Below are positions 51,925-60,815 of a stretch of 64,000 nt of DNA, one piece after another (the stretch's first letter is position 1; the number at the start of each line of letters is the position of its first letter). Source of the stretch: Anaerolineales bacterium (GTDB taxonomy: Bacteria > Chloroflexota > Anaerolineae > Aggregatilineales > UBA2796); the NCBI GenBank assembly GCA_015075625.1, contig JABTTZ010000003.1, positions 620,001 to 684,000 on the forward strand. Direction: 5' to 3'. The notes beneath the pieces were generated by a model that worked only from the letters and a program-made list of their open reading frames with translations, searched no databases and was not told the origin of the DNA. A program made the position numbers and the translations under genes.

Positions 51925-52015
51925 TACCCTCCATACCCTAACCCCTTTCTCTCATTGGGAGAAAGGGGTATGAGAGGGTTGAGGAGGAATCCCCCTCAAC
52001 CTACCCCTTTTGTAA
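51925..52015 (+). repeat. Family B-like repeat, copy 7
   Basis: TACCCTAACCCCTTTCTCTC / GGGAGAAAGGGGTA followed by GAGGGTTGAGG / CCCCCTCAACCTACCCC. Two hairpins in the 150-bp gap between converging genes; it could act in termination. Confidence 0.65.
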
Positions 52016-52066
52016 ACCACAGGGTAAACGAAACCAAGCGCGTAAGGTCTAGGCGAATCGTCTTGA

Positions 52067-53623
52067 TCACTGCGTTTGGAAGTAAACGACCATCTCCGCC
52101 ACACAAGACATATCCAGTGTGGCAGTGGGATTCGCCAAGAACGCTGCCAAGATCGAATCTGGGCAGGGGTCGTAGTCGGAGATGCCGTGTGTCAGATTCG
52201 GAAACTCCACGTAGGTTGCATTGGGGAGCGTTTCCGCCGCCTTCTTCGCCCATTCTGGGGGTGTCAGCGGGTCGAAATGACCCACCAACATCAAGACGGG
52301 TATATCGCTCTTTACTGCCTCATTTTCAAGGGGGTCACCCGGCGTCACCGCCCAGTTTTCGCAATCGCTAAACTCCCGAACAATGATCTTCTCCAAGCTG
52401 GCTTTCATTGCCTCTGGTGCATCACTAATCAGGGCAATCCCTTTTTCTTTGCTGTTGAAAGGAAATTCCTCACTACATTCCACCGAAAGACGTGCGCCCT
52501 CGGCATCAGAAGTATCCCCTTCGGAGGGCTGCGCTGGCTGGAGCATGGAACGTCCGGGAATGTGGTTGTTCCCCGCCAGGGGGTTGATCCCCATGACCAG
52601 AGGGAGAAAGTCGTAGTTGCCCATAGCAAAGAGCGCCAGCAAACCGGGGATGGCGGGGATAATATCTTCCCCCCCCAGACCGAGGTAAAGGCGGTCAATA
52701 ATATCGTCCCCAGTGACGATGAATTTGAGCGGTTTACCCGTCTCGATACTTTGCCCTTCCACCTCCTGTGGTTCGGCGTTCAGATCAGTGACGACCTTGT
52801 AGAAAATCTGATCCAACCCCGGAAAGGTACTCCCGCACGCCTCATCTGCGGCACAGGCATCCCAAAGGCGTTGGAAGGCAGAGAGCATCAATACACCAAT
52901 CGATTCTATCGAATTCACATTCGGGGGGTAGATCGAATCGAGGACGACGGCGCGAATCCCTTCTGGGTGGTCGCGCATCAGCGTAAGGGCGAGGCGCGTT
53001 CCATAGGAAATTCCCAACACATCCCATGATTCATAGCCGAGGGCAAGGCGTAGGTCAGCAATATCGGCGGCACTCTCGCGGCTGTTATAGCCATCCAGAT
53101 CAATGCCGGACTTGATAAGGCGATCATGGCACGCCCGGACATCCTCCGGCGGGGCAGGAAAGCCCTTCCCTTCCATTTCGGGGCAGTTCAGGTTGGGTTC
53201 GCTGAAGCCCGTCCCGCGTTGATCGATCATGACAAAATCATAAGGAACGGTGATTTCGCTCTGAAGCCACGCGCCCAACTGCATCGTTGCGCTCCCGCCT
53301 GGTCCACCGGCAAGGTAAACAACGGGTTGCGGGTTGGGTTGGTCACTTTTGATTACGGCAACAAAAATCTTGATTGTTCGGCTGTTGGGGTTTCGCCGGT
53401 TTTCGGGAACGGTTAAGTACCCACATTCAACTGGTGCGCCAAAGGCAGCGTCCATGGGGCAACGAACTGTTTCATAAACCGGCTTTTGTGCATCAGCACG
53501 CGGGAGAGGGGTTACCCCTAATGGTGAGATCACTACCATCGCAAGCAGCAACCATTTCAAAAGGGTTTGTACCCGAAATTGGCTTGCCCTCGTTACAATT
53601 GCAGTATGCATCATCTGAATCAT
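52067..53623 (-). CDS. Secreted alpha/beta hydrolase, tripeptidyl aminopeptidase (TAP)-like
   Basis: 518 residues with a signal peptide (LLKWLLLAMVVISPLGVTPL, then ADAQ). The S33 core shows PVVYLAGGPGGSAT, MIDQRGTGFSEPN, the nucleophile Ser206 in LGISYGTRLALT, Asp in LVGHFDPLTPPEW and His in FPNLTHGISDY. The last 100 residues are the TAP-like C-terminal domain. Several paired cysteines (RCPMD..VECGY, LNCPE..RACHD, DACAADEACG) fit an exported enzyme. It probably trims peptides outside the cell as a proline or tripeptidyl aminopeptidase. Confidence 0.9.
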   Translation of the reverse strand: MIQMMHTAIVTRASQFRVQTLLKWLLLAMVVISPLGVTPLPRADAQKPVYETVRCPMDAAFGAPVECGYLTVPENRRNPNSRTIKIFVAVIKSDQPNPQPVVYLAGGPGGSATMQLGAWLQSEITVPYDFVMIDQRGTGFSEPNLNCPEMEGKGFPAPPEDVRACHDRLIKSGIDLDGYNSRESAADIADLRLALGYESWDVLGISYGTRLALTLMRDHPEGIRAVVLDSIYPPNVNSIESIGVLMLSAFQRLWDACAADEACGSTFPGLDQIFYKVVTDLNAEPQEVEGQSIETGKPLKFIVTGDDIIDRLYLGLGGEDIIPAIPGLLALFAMGNYDFLPLVMGINPLAGNNHIPGRSMLQPAQPSEGDTSDAEGARLSVECSEEFPFNSKEKGIALISDAPEAMKASLEKIIVREFSDCENWAVTPGDPLENEAVKSDIPVLMLVGHFDPLTPPEWAKKAAETLPNATYVEFPNLTHGISDYDPCPDSILAAFLANPTATLDMSCVAEMVVYFQTQ

Positions 53624-53687
53624 GACTGGACTCCTTGAGGTTCGGAGATGATGCTACCACAAGATTCAAACGAAATGATCACGAACT

Positions 53688-54461
53688 ATGCACCGTTTTT
53701 ATATCCACCCCACCTTTCGTCAGGGTGAGGTGATTACCTTTCCCACAGAGATTGCCCACCAACTCCATCGTGTCCTGCGGATGCGTCCCCATGAGACGGT
53801 GATTGCCTTTGATGGCTCTGGTGTGGACTATGTGGTGCGGCTGGCGGTGGTCGAACGAGGGGAGGCACTTGGGCAAATCATTGGCGAACGCCCCGGACGG
53901 AGCGAACCACCTGTTGCCATCACACTCTATCAAAGTTTGCTTAAACGAGATAATTTTGAATGGGCGTTGGCGAAGTGTACCGAGGTAGGCGTGGCAAAGA
54001 TCGTCCCTATCATCAGCCAGCGAACGATCCGCCACGAACGAAGCGAGGAGGGGCGGCGCGAAAAACAGCAGGAACATCGCCATGAGCGCTGGCGGCGGGT
54101 GATCGTTGAGGCAGTGGAACAGTGTGAACGCTCGGTTGTCCCTACGCTTTCCGAAACAATCCCTTTTGAAAAGGCAATTCAGGGCGGGCAAGGTGAGGAA
54201 CACTACAATGTGCGTCTGCTTTGTTACGAAAGCGAAGAAAAAATTACGCTGAAAACTGTCCTCGCCGCGTATCATCGCCAACGCGCTCAGGCGACCCCTA
54301 AAATCGCCATCATCATTGGACCAGAAGGCGGTTTCACCGAAGAAGAAGTGCGTGCGGCAAGGGATGCAGGTTGGCAATCTGTCTCACTTGGGGGGCAAAT
54401 TTTGCGGGCAGAGACAGCGGGCGTTGTGGCAGCAGCCTGTATTTTGTACGAATGGCGGTAA
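53688..54461 (+). CDS. rsmE: 16S rRNA (uracil-1498-N3)-methyltransferase
   Basis: 257 residues of the SPOUT superfamily. The N-terminal PUA-like domain has MHRFYIHPTFRQGEVITF and HQLHRVLRMRPHETVIAF. The catalytic domain has ALAKCTEVGVAKIVPIISQR, the knot motifs IIIGPEGGFTEEEV and SLGGQILRAETAGVVA. It methylates U1498 of 16S rRNA at the decoding site with SAM. Length and motifs are standard. It is divergent from the TAP-like gene. Confidence 0.95.
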   Translation: MHRFYIHPTFRQGEVITFPTEIAHQLHRVLRMRPHETVIAFDGSGVDYVVRLAVVERGEALGQIIGERPGRSEPPVAITLYQSLLKRDNFEWALAKCTEVGVAKIVPIISQRTIRHERSEEGRREKQQEHRHERWRRVIVEAVEQCERSVVPTLSETIPFEKAIQGGQGEEHYNVRLLCYESEEKITLKTVLAAYHRQRAQATPKIAIIIGPEGGFTEEEVRAARDAGWQSVSLGGQILRAETAGVVAAACILYEWR

Positions 54462-54474
54462 GCGCCGTCTTTGT

Positions 54475-54480
54475 TATAAT
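54475..54480 (+). promoter_or_regulatory. Candidate -10 for the SH3-containing exported protein
   Basis: TATAAT, 44 bp before the ATG at 54525, just after rsmE. No clear -35 was found. Confidence 0.4.
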
Positions 54481-54524
54481 TGCCTCACCCATCGCACATT
54501 CAGCCCCGTAAGGATACGCTCATT

Positions 54525-56717
54525 ATGAGATTAGCCCGCCAAGTCCTGTTCGTTTTCCTGCTGGTTACTTTAGCGATTCCACCCCGAACAACCAACGCCC
54601 AAACAGGCAACACGGCAACAATCAGTGCCTCAGAAGTGGAGGTCTTGCTTCCGTCGGGCTGGAACATCTCTTTTGCGGGGGGGCAAAGTGTGGGCATTGC
54701 CAACGCGACCACCGTTCGCGCTAATGGTGAGCAAATCACACAGACGCGGGTAGGGGCAGCCGAATCGTTCCTCACCTTTGTTGGCTTACAACCGCAGCGC
54801 AATTTACAGACAAGCGCCACCTCTGCCGCCCGCAGCCTAACAAATTTCCTTGCCGGACGCAGCCGCACAGAAACCATTGATGGGGTGGCAGTTGCTGTTG
54901 TTGAACTGACGCCCCTCAGCGGGGGGCGCGGCATCACCTCAGCCGTCTACCTTATTGGCGATGGGGAGGGTGCGTTTTTGACAATTTTCTTCAGCGGGTC
55001 GCCTGCCCAATACACAAACGATAAAGATACCGCGATCCGCGTCGCCGCCTCAGTGAAACCCGCTAGAGCCTCTGAGGTTTTGAAAGAAACCGTCAATGTC
55101 CGCCCTACCCCTAACGCGACCCTTTTAAGCCAAGAGGTGAGCGGGACGGGTTGGAAAATGCGCCTCCCCGCCACCTTTAAGCCGCTCACTAGTTTGTCGG
55201 AGATGGGCGAGATGGCAAGCCTGAGCAATTTACTGGGGTATGGGGCATATGTTGGACCATCCAGCTACCCCAATAGCACTCTTGTCATCTTTGTCATACC
55301 CTCTAGCGCTCCAGCAGTAGGGGTGCGGTTTTCCCTCGTACAAGCATTCGCGGACATGTCTGGCGGATTGGGCTATAACCGAGGTCCCGTCCTTCAACGT
55401 AACCTAAATGGGCGCTTGGCGGCGGTCATGGAGGAAGGAACATTCTTCACCGTCTCGCTGATGGGTGTCGCCGTGAAAACGGACAATGATGATGTGAACT
55501 CGCTGGTTGTTTGGCTTTCCGGCGATGTCCCGCCGAAACCGTTTACGGCGAAGGAACAGGAAATTATCTACAGCATTGCTGCGTCAGTGGAATCGACGCG
55601 GACGGTACGCCCCGCCGCAGAAACAGCAAGCGGGGGCGGGGAAAGTGGCTCTGGTGGGGGTACAAGCAGTGGGGCAAGCGTTGAATCGACTCCGATTGCT
55701 TATGGCGAAGAAATGACGGTGACGATCCCTGCCCAGACGAGTATCTACCTCCGCTTCAGCGGAAAAAAGGGCGATGTCGCCTTTGCACGGGGAAAGGTTG
55801 ATGATGCCGTTGTGAGTCTAGGGCTGTATAGGGAATCGATGCGTATTCTGGATGACAGCGCTCCCTATGCCCCTTATCAAAATACCTCTGTTGTTTTGCC
55901 CGAAGATGGCGTGTACCTGATCAAAGTCCAAAATTTCATGCGCAGGGAGGTGAAAATCCCCCTCAGCCTGACGCAGCTTATCCCCGATGAGGGGGTGACG
56001 ACGGGCGGCGTGCTGAGCCTTGAACAGCCCGTGACGAAATACATCGGCGCTTATGAAGAAGACTCATGGCAGTATGTGGCGCGGGCGGGGGAAACGCTTT
56101 ATGTTGCCTTCAATGGTGTGGGAACGCTGAATTTTCGCGCCCAAAGCGGGCAGTACATCGGGCAACATTTTGGGTTTAAGTTTGCCGAAGCGCCCTACAA
56201 GATCGTTGTCAAAACAAATACGACTATCCAAATCGGCATCAAAAGTGCCTCGGCGCAGCTCTACACCTTGAAACTTTCGGCAGCGGAGACAGTGACTGCT
56301 GAGACGGGGCAGGTATCGGAGACACCGCCTAGCTCGCCCGCCGAACGAGGTGGGGAAAGTTCTGCCCTTGTTCCGCCTGCCACCCCAATCGTGAATCCCG
56401 ACGAACGCGGCGGGGAAAGCTCTAGCATCTCCCCTACAGCACAACCAGCCGCGATAAACTGTCCGGGGAGTCTCCCCTCGCGGTTGATTGTTGGGGGTGA
56501 GGCGCACGTCCTTCCGGGCGAGTCGAACAACCTTCGCTCCGGTGCAGGGCGGAACTTTCGGGTGCTGCTGGCGATTCCGGCAGGTGGGGTGATGCGCGTT
56601 TTGGACGGTCCCACCTGTGCAGGCGGCTTCGCGTGGTGGCGGGTCAACTATCGCGGGACCATTGGCTGGACGGTGGAAAGTGGCGATGGCGTCTATTGGG
56701 TAGAGTCACTCCGCTAA
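54525..56717 (+). CDS. Large exported protein with C-terminal SH3-like domain
   Basis: 730 residues with a signal peptide (ARQVLFVFLLVTLAIPPRTT, then NAQ). Residues 30-360 contain two related halves resembling lipoprotein-type alpha/beta domains (VEVLLPSGWNISFAGG and GTGWKMRLPATFKPL). A Gly/Ser linker is followed by a jelly-roll-like region of the pre-peptidase (PPC) type (EEMTVTIPAQTSIYLRFSGK, EDGVYLIKVQNFM). After a linker with a repeated ERGGESS block comes an SH3b domain (NNLRSGAGRNFRVLLAIPAG, WWRVNYRGTIGW). It has no catalytic motif and probably sits at the wall. ATG chosen for its clean signal peptide and AAGGA. Confidence 0.75.
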   Translation: MRLARQVLFVFLLVTLAIPPRTTNAQTGNTATISASEVEVLLPSGWNISFAGGQSVGIANATTVRANGEQITQTRVGAAESFLTFVGLQPQRNLQTSATSAARSLTNFLAGRSRTETIDGVAVAVVELTPLSGGRGITSAVYLIGDGEGAFLTIFFSGSPAQYTNDKDTAIRVAASVKPARASEVLKETVNVRPTPNATLLSQEVSGTGWKMRLPATFKPLTSLSEMGEMASLSNLLGYGAYVGPSSYPNSTLVIFVIPSSAPAVGVRFSLVQAFADMSGGLGYNRGPVLQRNLNGRLAAVMEEGTFFTVSLMGVAVKTDNDDVNSLVVWLSGDVPPKPFTAKEQEIIYSIAASVESTRTVRPAAETASGGGESGSGGGTSSGASVESTPIAYGEEMTVTIPAQTSIYLRFSGKKGDVAFARGKVDDAVVSLGLYRESMRILDDSAPYAPYQNTSVVLPEDGVYLIKVQNFMRREVKIPLSLTQLIPDEGVTTGGVLSLEQPVTKYIGAYEEDSWQYVARAGETLYVAFNGVGTLNFRAQSGQYIGQHFGFKFAEAPYKIVVKTNTTIQIGIKSASAQLYTLKLSAAETVTAETGQVSETPPSSPAERGGESSALVPPATPIVNPDERGGESSSISPTAQPAAINCPGSLPSRLIVGGEAHVLPGESNNLRSGAGRNFRVLLAIPAGGVMRVLDGPTCAGGFAWWRVNYRGTIGWTVESGDGVYWVESLR

Positions 56718-56839
56718 GCCTGTTGCTTTCTGTAACGTTGCCAACCGTGCTGTATGATCTCTCTAGGTGTTGTGTAGAACACCCCTTTTCTTGGGGGATT
56801 CTTATGCACTACAGATGGTGGTGTTTGTGAAAATGCCTT

Positions 56840-56845
56840 TATAAT
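56840..56845 (+). promoter_or_regulatory. Candidate -10 for the BI-1 family gene
   Basis: TATAAT, 64 bp before the start at 56910. Confidence 0.35.
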
Positions 56846-56909
56846 ATGAGGTGACGTAAACTCCCTTTTGGGGGATGATGTGTGGTAATGAACAAATGTG
56901 GAGGTTGCA

Positions 56910-57641
56910 ATGGGATTCTCTACCTATTCGGAATCGCGTGCTGAGGTCAGCAGCCTCGATTTCTCAAAAATCATGCGTGCGGTGTACCTATGGCTGGCGA
57001 TTGGCTTGAGCGTAGGGTTCGGCATTGCCCTTATGATGCGTACCGCCGGACAAGCGGCGATTGCCTCTGGCGATCCGACGAAATTTGCCCTGTTTAGCCC
57101 CGGTGTGATGCTCGTTACAGGCATTGCCTACATTGTGTTGGCAATTGCCTTCCAGCCCCTGGTAATGCGTTCCAAGCCTGCCATTGGCTCGGTTCTCTAT
57201 CTTGCCCTGACGGTTGTCTTTGGCTTGATGATCTCCGTGACGCTGACCTTCTATTCGGATCGGGCGATCATCGCGGCGTTCGCGGCAACGGCGGGTATGT
57301 TCGGCGTTATGTCCATTCTGGGCTACACAACGAAAATGGACTTGTCGAAAATTGGCTCGGTGTTGATCATGGCGTTGATCGGCTTGGTCATTGCCAGCAT
57401 CATCAACATCTTCCTAAAAAGCCCTGCCCTCTATTGGCTAATTACCTATGCGGGTGTGATCATCTTTGCCGGATTGACGGCATGGGACACCCAGAAGATC
57501 AAGCAAACGGCGGCTGAGGTGGCAGTGACGAATGACGGCGCAATGGCGCAGCGTGTAGCGCTCATCGGGGCGTTCACCCTCTTCTTGGACTTCGTGAACT
57601 TGTTCCTCTACTTGCTGCGCATCTTCGGCAGCCGCGACTAA
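56910..57641 (+). CDS. Bax inhibitor-1/YccA (LFG/TMBIM) family membrane protein
   Basis: 243 residues with seven membrane helices. The N-terminus (SLDFSKIMRAVYLWLAIGLS) and the C-terminal family signature (GVIIFAGLTAWDTQKIKQTA, LIGAFTLFLDFVNLFLYLLR) match BI-1/YccA proteins. Members conduct Ca2+ in a pH-dependent way or regulate membrane proteases such as FtsH; the role here is not known. GGAGG lies 6 nt before the ATG at 56910. A strong terminator follows. Confidence 0.93.
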   Translation: MGFSTYSESRAEVSSLDFSKIMRAVYLWLAIGLSVGFGIALMMRTAGQAAIASGDPTKFALFSPGVMLVTGIAYIVLAIAFQPLVMRSKPAIGSVLYLALTVVFGLMISVTLTFYSDRAIIAAFAATAGMFGVMSILGYTTKMDLSKIGSVLIMALIGLVIASIINIFLKSPALYWLITYAGVIIFAGLTAWDTQKIKQTAAEVAVTNDGAMAQRVALIGAFTLFLDFVNLFLYLLRIFGSRD

Positions 57642-57691
57642 CCCTTCAAAAGGGGGGTATCCCTTCCCATTGCTTGGGAGAATGGGTGAAT

Positions 57692-57726
57692 AAAAAACGG
57701 CGGGCAATAGCCCCGCCGTTTTTTAT
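57692..57726 (+). terminator. Rho-independent terminator after the BI-1 family gene
   Basis: ACGGCGGG / CCCGCCGT with loop CAATAGC, flanked by A-run and TTTTTT, so it can work in both directions. Confidence 0.9.
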
Positions 57727-57841
57727 TGTGTGGGATATTTATAGGATAAGCCGGCAAAAGTATCCTCAGCGCCAAAACACTGGGGCAAGATAGTTTGTTG
57801 GGGTTAACAAAGCAATTGCCAAGAACGTATTTCAAAAAAAA

Positions 57842-57903
57842 CTATCCCCTACCTCCTTTCCCTGCAAGCGGGGAAAGGGGGTAAACAACCCCTCTCTGTG
57901 TTA
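57842..57903 (+). repeat. Family B-like repeat, copy 8 (interrupted)
   Basis: TATCCCCTACCTCCTTTCCC / GGGGAAAGGGGG, then CAACCCCTCTCTG. Similar G-rich and C-rich sequence (ACAGGGAAAGGGGAGAAATT, GGGGGACAGGGGGTGAGAG) resumes at about 58528-58580, on the other side of the IS remnant. Confidence 0.55.
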
Positions 57904-58525
57904 GGGCTGAGGAGAGGACATGTTTTCAAGTGAACCTTATGTCTGGGATAAAGGGTAATCCTAAACACAAGGTTTGGCGTTGAACAACTTGCACGAAGTA
58001 GCGCAAGCCTTCCCGAAACAAGCTCCAGAGCCGCCGGAACGACCCGTCGGGACGACGAACGAGCGGTTGGGCGATACCAGCAGCAACGGCTTGGCTGCCG
58101 AGGGCGACCATCCACGTGTAGGCAATGGTCAACAGAACCAGCCGGTTGGCGATATGCTGCTTCCAGCAGGGCGCGAATCATCTCCACCTGTCCTTCGGCA
58201 AAAAAGGCTGTTAGGTCGAGCGCTTTATTAGCGAGCCAGCGGCGAAAGCGCCGCGCCGTACTCTCTACCTGTTCTCCGCAACTCGCCGCCCGCGCAATCG
58301 CTCCTTGCTGACAGTTCTCCGCTTGAATCACCCCATAGCTAAACAGGCTTACATTTTGCTGCTGCCAACCATTGAAACACGGTAGATGGGCTGACAAGTG
58401 CTGCTCTAATTGGTACAGTAGTTTGTAGTTCATCGTTCCTCACTGGGTTTCTTGGTCGATTTCCAGTTTGAACGATGAACTCTCTATTTTTCAACCCGCC
58501 TTCCAAACATATCCTCTCCTCAGCC
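57904..58525 (-). mobile_element. IS4-family remnant with terminal inverted repeats
   Basis: The left end GGGCTGAGGAGAGGACATGT and the right end (read inward) GGCTGAGGAGAGGATATGTT are inverted repeats of about 20 bp that flank a deleted transposase gene. The 622-bp element is too short for an active IS4-family copy. No clear target duplication is visible. The end sequence also resembles family B text (GGGCTGAGGAGGG at 23.1 kb), so part of the inverted repeat could belong to the surrounding repeat. Confidence 0.7.
57926..58433 (-). pseudogene. IS4-family transposase with internal deletion and frameshift
   Basis: The gene begins in one frame with MNYKLLYQLEQHLSAHLPCF, then ESTARRFRRWLANKALDL and FFAEGQVEMIRALLEAAY, which is the N-terminal part of an IS4-like transposase. 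At about 58155 it jumps to another frame reading NRLVLLTIAYTWMVALGSQA and RPDGSFRRLWSLFREGLRYF, which is the C-terminal part. The catalytic DDE core that normally lies between them is gone. It cannot encode a working transposase. Confidence 0.82.
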
Positions 58526-58667
58526 GTAGACAGGGAAAGGGGAGAAATTCTGCGGGCAAGGGGGACAGGGGGTGAGAGCAATTGCATAACAGATGCGGTT
58601 TGGTAAGAGTTACCCCCCGATGGGGCGTCCAAAGGGTAATGATGGCTTCAATAAGGATAAGATCAGG

Positions 58668-59081
58668 ATGCCTCTCACCCAGAATGAGGATTTGAAAACA
58701 ATCCTCAGCGAGACAAAGACAATCGCTGTTGTCGGTTGGTCGAACAAAGCGAACCGCCCTAGCAACGAGGTTGCTGCCTATCTAACATCTGCTGGCTACA
58801 GTGTCTATCACGTGAATCCGGTGATCGCCTCGACGCCGGAACAGCCCGTCTATGCGACGCTTGCCGAGGTTCCCGTCCCGATTGATGTGGTGGACGTGTT
58901 CCGCCGTTCAGAGGATGTCCCCGATGTGGTGGAGGCAGCAATCCGTGTGGGGGCAAACGTTGTTTGGATGCAGGAGGGAATCACAAATGACGCCGCTGCG
59001 CAGCGTGCCGAAGATGCCGGGTTGAAGGTCGTCCAAGATCGCTGTATGAAGATAACACACCGAAAACTGATGGGCAGCTAA
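58668..59081 (+). CDS. CoA-binding domain protein (YccU-like)
   Basis: 137 residues, normal for this family. The Rossmann-like fold has KTIAVVGWSNKANRPSNEVA, YLTSAGYSVYHVNPVI, IDVVDVFRRSEDVPDVVEAA, NVVWMQEGITNDAAAQRAED and VVQDRCMKITHRKL. These proteins bind CoA or a nucleotide; their biological role is poorly defined. I chose the ATG at 58668 rather than the longer start at 58593, which would begin inside repeat-derived sequence. The next gene starts directly at the base after its stop. Confidence 0.9.
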   Translation: MPLTQNEDLKTILSETKTIAVVGWSNKANRPSNEVAAYLTSAGYSVYHVNPVIASTPEQPVYATLAEVPVPIDVVDVFRRSEDVPDVVEAAIRVGANVVWMQEGITNDAAAQRAEDAGLKVVQDRCMKITHRKLMGS

Positions 59082-60815
59082 ATGCATTTTGACGTATTCA
59101 CCATTGCCGCACTCGTCCGCGAGTTCAACGAGATACTCGTTGGGGGAAAGGTGCAAGATACCCTTGAATTGGGCAGTGAGGCACTTGGTCTGGAAATTTA
59201 CGCGGCGCACCAACGCCAATACCTGATCGTCAGTGCCGATCAGCAAACCGCCCGCGTTCATCTAGTGAGGGAGCGTGTCCGGCGGGGGGTAGAAAACCCC
59301 TCCCCCATTGGACTTATGCTGCGCCGCTATGTGGAAGGCGGGCGTTTTGTGAGCGCCTCTCAACCGGATTGGGAACGTGTTATGCGCCTTGAGTTCGTTG
59401 GGGCGGAGGGCGCACTGACGCTGATTGCCGAGCCGATGGAACGACGGGGGAATATCCTCCTGCTGCGGGATGGAATCATCATGGATTGCGTCCGGCGGGT
59501 GGGCGCTGATGAAAACCGCTTTCGGGTGAGTTTGCCCGGTCACCCCTACAATCCGCCGCCGCCGCAAAGCCTGAAACGCGCCCCAACCACACTGACCCTT
59601 GCCGACCTCAGCGAGAGACTAGACGCCGACCCAGGCAAACTGGCATGGCGCGTGCTGACCGAAAGCCTTTTAGGGTTCAGCCCCACACTGGCAAAAGAGG
59701 TGATCTATCGGGCAGCGGGGCGTGTGGATGGGGTGCGGGCGGGAGATGTAAGCACCCGCGCTTTGTTAGGCGTGATCGACGGGCTGGTTGGCGCGCTTAT
59801 GGCGGGGCAGTTCACCCCCGGTGTGTGCCGCCAGAACGGGGAAATCTCTGCCTTTGCCGCTTATGAATTGACCTTCCTCCCCGGTTGGGAGAAGCGCGAA
59901 TCGATGAGCGCGGCGCTGGCAGATTACTACGGTGCGCCCGTTGGCGAGGAAGCCTATGAAAATGCCAAAGCGCCCGTCCGCGCCCAACTAAACGAAGCGC
60001 TGGAAAAGGTGTCCCGTCGCGTTGAATCGCTCCAACAGCAAACCCGCGATGATCGGGAGCGGGAGCGGCTGCGCCAAAGTGGGGAATTGATCCTCGCCTA
60101 CCAATATCAGGTGGGGAAGGGGCAGACGATGCTCAGCGCTCAGTATGATTTTGACGCACCGCCGTTGGAGATCGCCATCGATCCCCGCCTGACGTCCGTC
60201 GAAAACGCAAAGGCGTATTTTGAGCGCTACGAAAAGGCAAAGCGTGCCGCTGCTGAGATTCCCGCCCTCTTGAAGGCGGCACAGGCAGAATTGGACTATC
60301 TGCGGCAACTCGATACGGATGTGACGCTTGCCGCGAATTACCCAGAGATTGGCGAGGTGCAAGAGATTCTCCAAGCGCATGGCTATTGGCGGGGAGCGCG
60401 GCACGCTCACCCACGCGGGGGGAAATCAGCGCCGTTGAAAATTGCTACTGGAGAAGGGTTTGTCATTTGGGTGGGGCGCAATTCCCGCCAGAATGACGAG
60501 GTGACCTTTGGCAAAGGGCGTCCAGAGGATATATGGCTGCACGCACGGGGTGTACCGGGTGCGCATGTGATCATCAAGAGCGGAGGGCGCAGCGTCCCGC
60601 TTGGGGTGTTACAACGGGCGGCGAACCTTGCCGCCTATTACAGCGCGTCAAGGGCAGAGGGGCGCGTGTTGGTCGATGTGACCGAACGCCGCCATGTGCG
60701 GAAGATGCGCGGCGGCAAGGCGGGGATGGTCACCTATCGGAATGAACAGCCGATGGAGGCGATTCCGGCGGAGGCAAAGACCGAGAAAGCCGATACCACC
60801 ACCACGCCCCGCTGA
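59082..60815 (+). CDS. rqcH: Ribosome quality-control protein RqcH (NFACT, Rqc2 homologue)
   Basis: 577 residues in NFACT order. NFACT-N has FDVFTIAALVREFNEILVGG, ARVHLVRERVRRGVENPSP, MLRRYVEGGRF and EPMERRGNILLL. A helix-hairpin-helix region (LTESLLGFSPTLAKEVIYRA) and a long coiled coil (EALEKVSRRVESLQQQTRDD) follow. NFACT-R has EGFVIWVGRNSRQNDEVTF, EDIWLHARGVPGAHVIIKS and ERRHVRKMRGGKAGMVTYR. It binds stalled 50S subunits with peptidyl-tRNA and adds C-terminal Ala tails. It starts at the first base after the CoA-binding gene and its last 86 bp overlap the convergent Lgt-like gene. Confidence 0.93.
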   Translation: MHFDVFTIAALVREFNEILVGGKVQDTLELGSEALGLEIYAAHQRQYLIVSADQQTARVHLVRERVRRGVENPSPIGLMLRRYVEGGRFVSASQPDWERVMRLEFVGAEGALTLIAEPMERRGNILLLRDGIIMDCVRRVGADENRFRVSLPGHPYNPPPPQSLKRAPTTLTLADLSERLDADPGKLAWRVLTESLLGFSPTLAKEVIYRAAGRVDGVRAGDVSTRALLGVIDGLVGALMAGQFTPGVCRQNGEISAFAAYELTFLPGWEKRESMSAALADYYGAPVGEEAYENAKAPVRAQLNEALEKVSRRVESLQQQTRDDRERERLRQSGELILAYQYQVGKGQTMLSAQYDFDAPPLEIAIDPRLTSVENAKAYFERYEKAKRAAAEIPALLKAAQAELDYLRQLDTDVTLAANYPEIGEVQEILQAHGYWRGARHAHPRGGKSAPLKIATGEGFVIWVGRNSRQNDEVTFGKGRPEDIWLHARGVPGAHVIIKSGGRSVPLGVLQRAANLAAYYSASRAEGRVLVDVTERRHVRKMRGGKAGMVTYRNEQPMEAIPAEAKTEKADTTTTPR

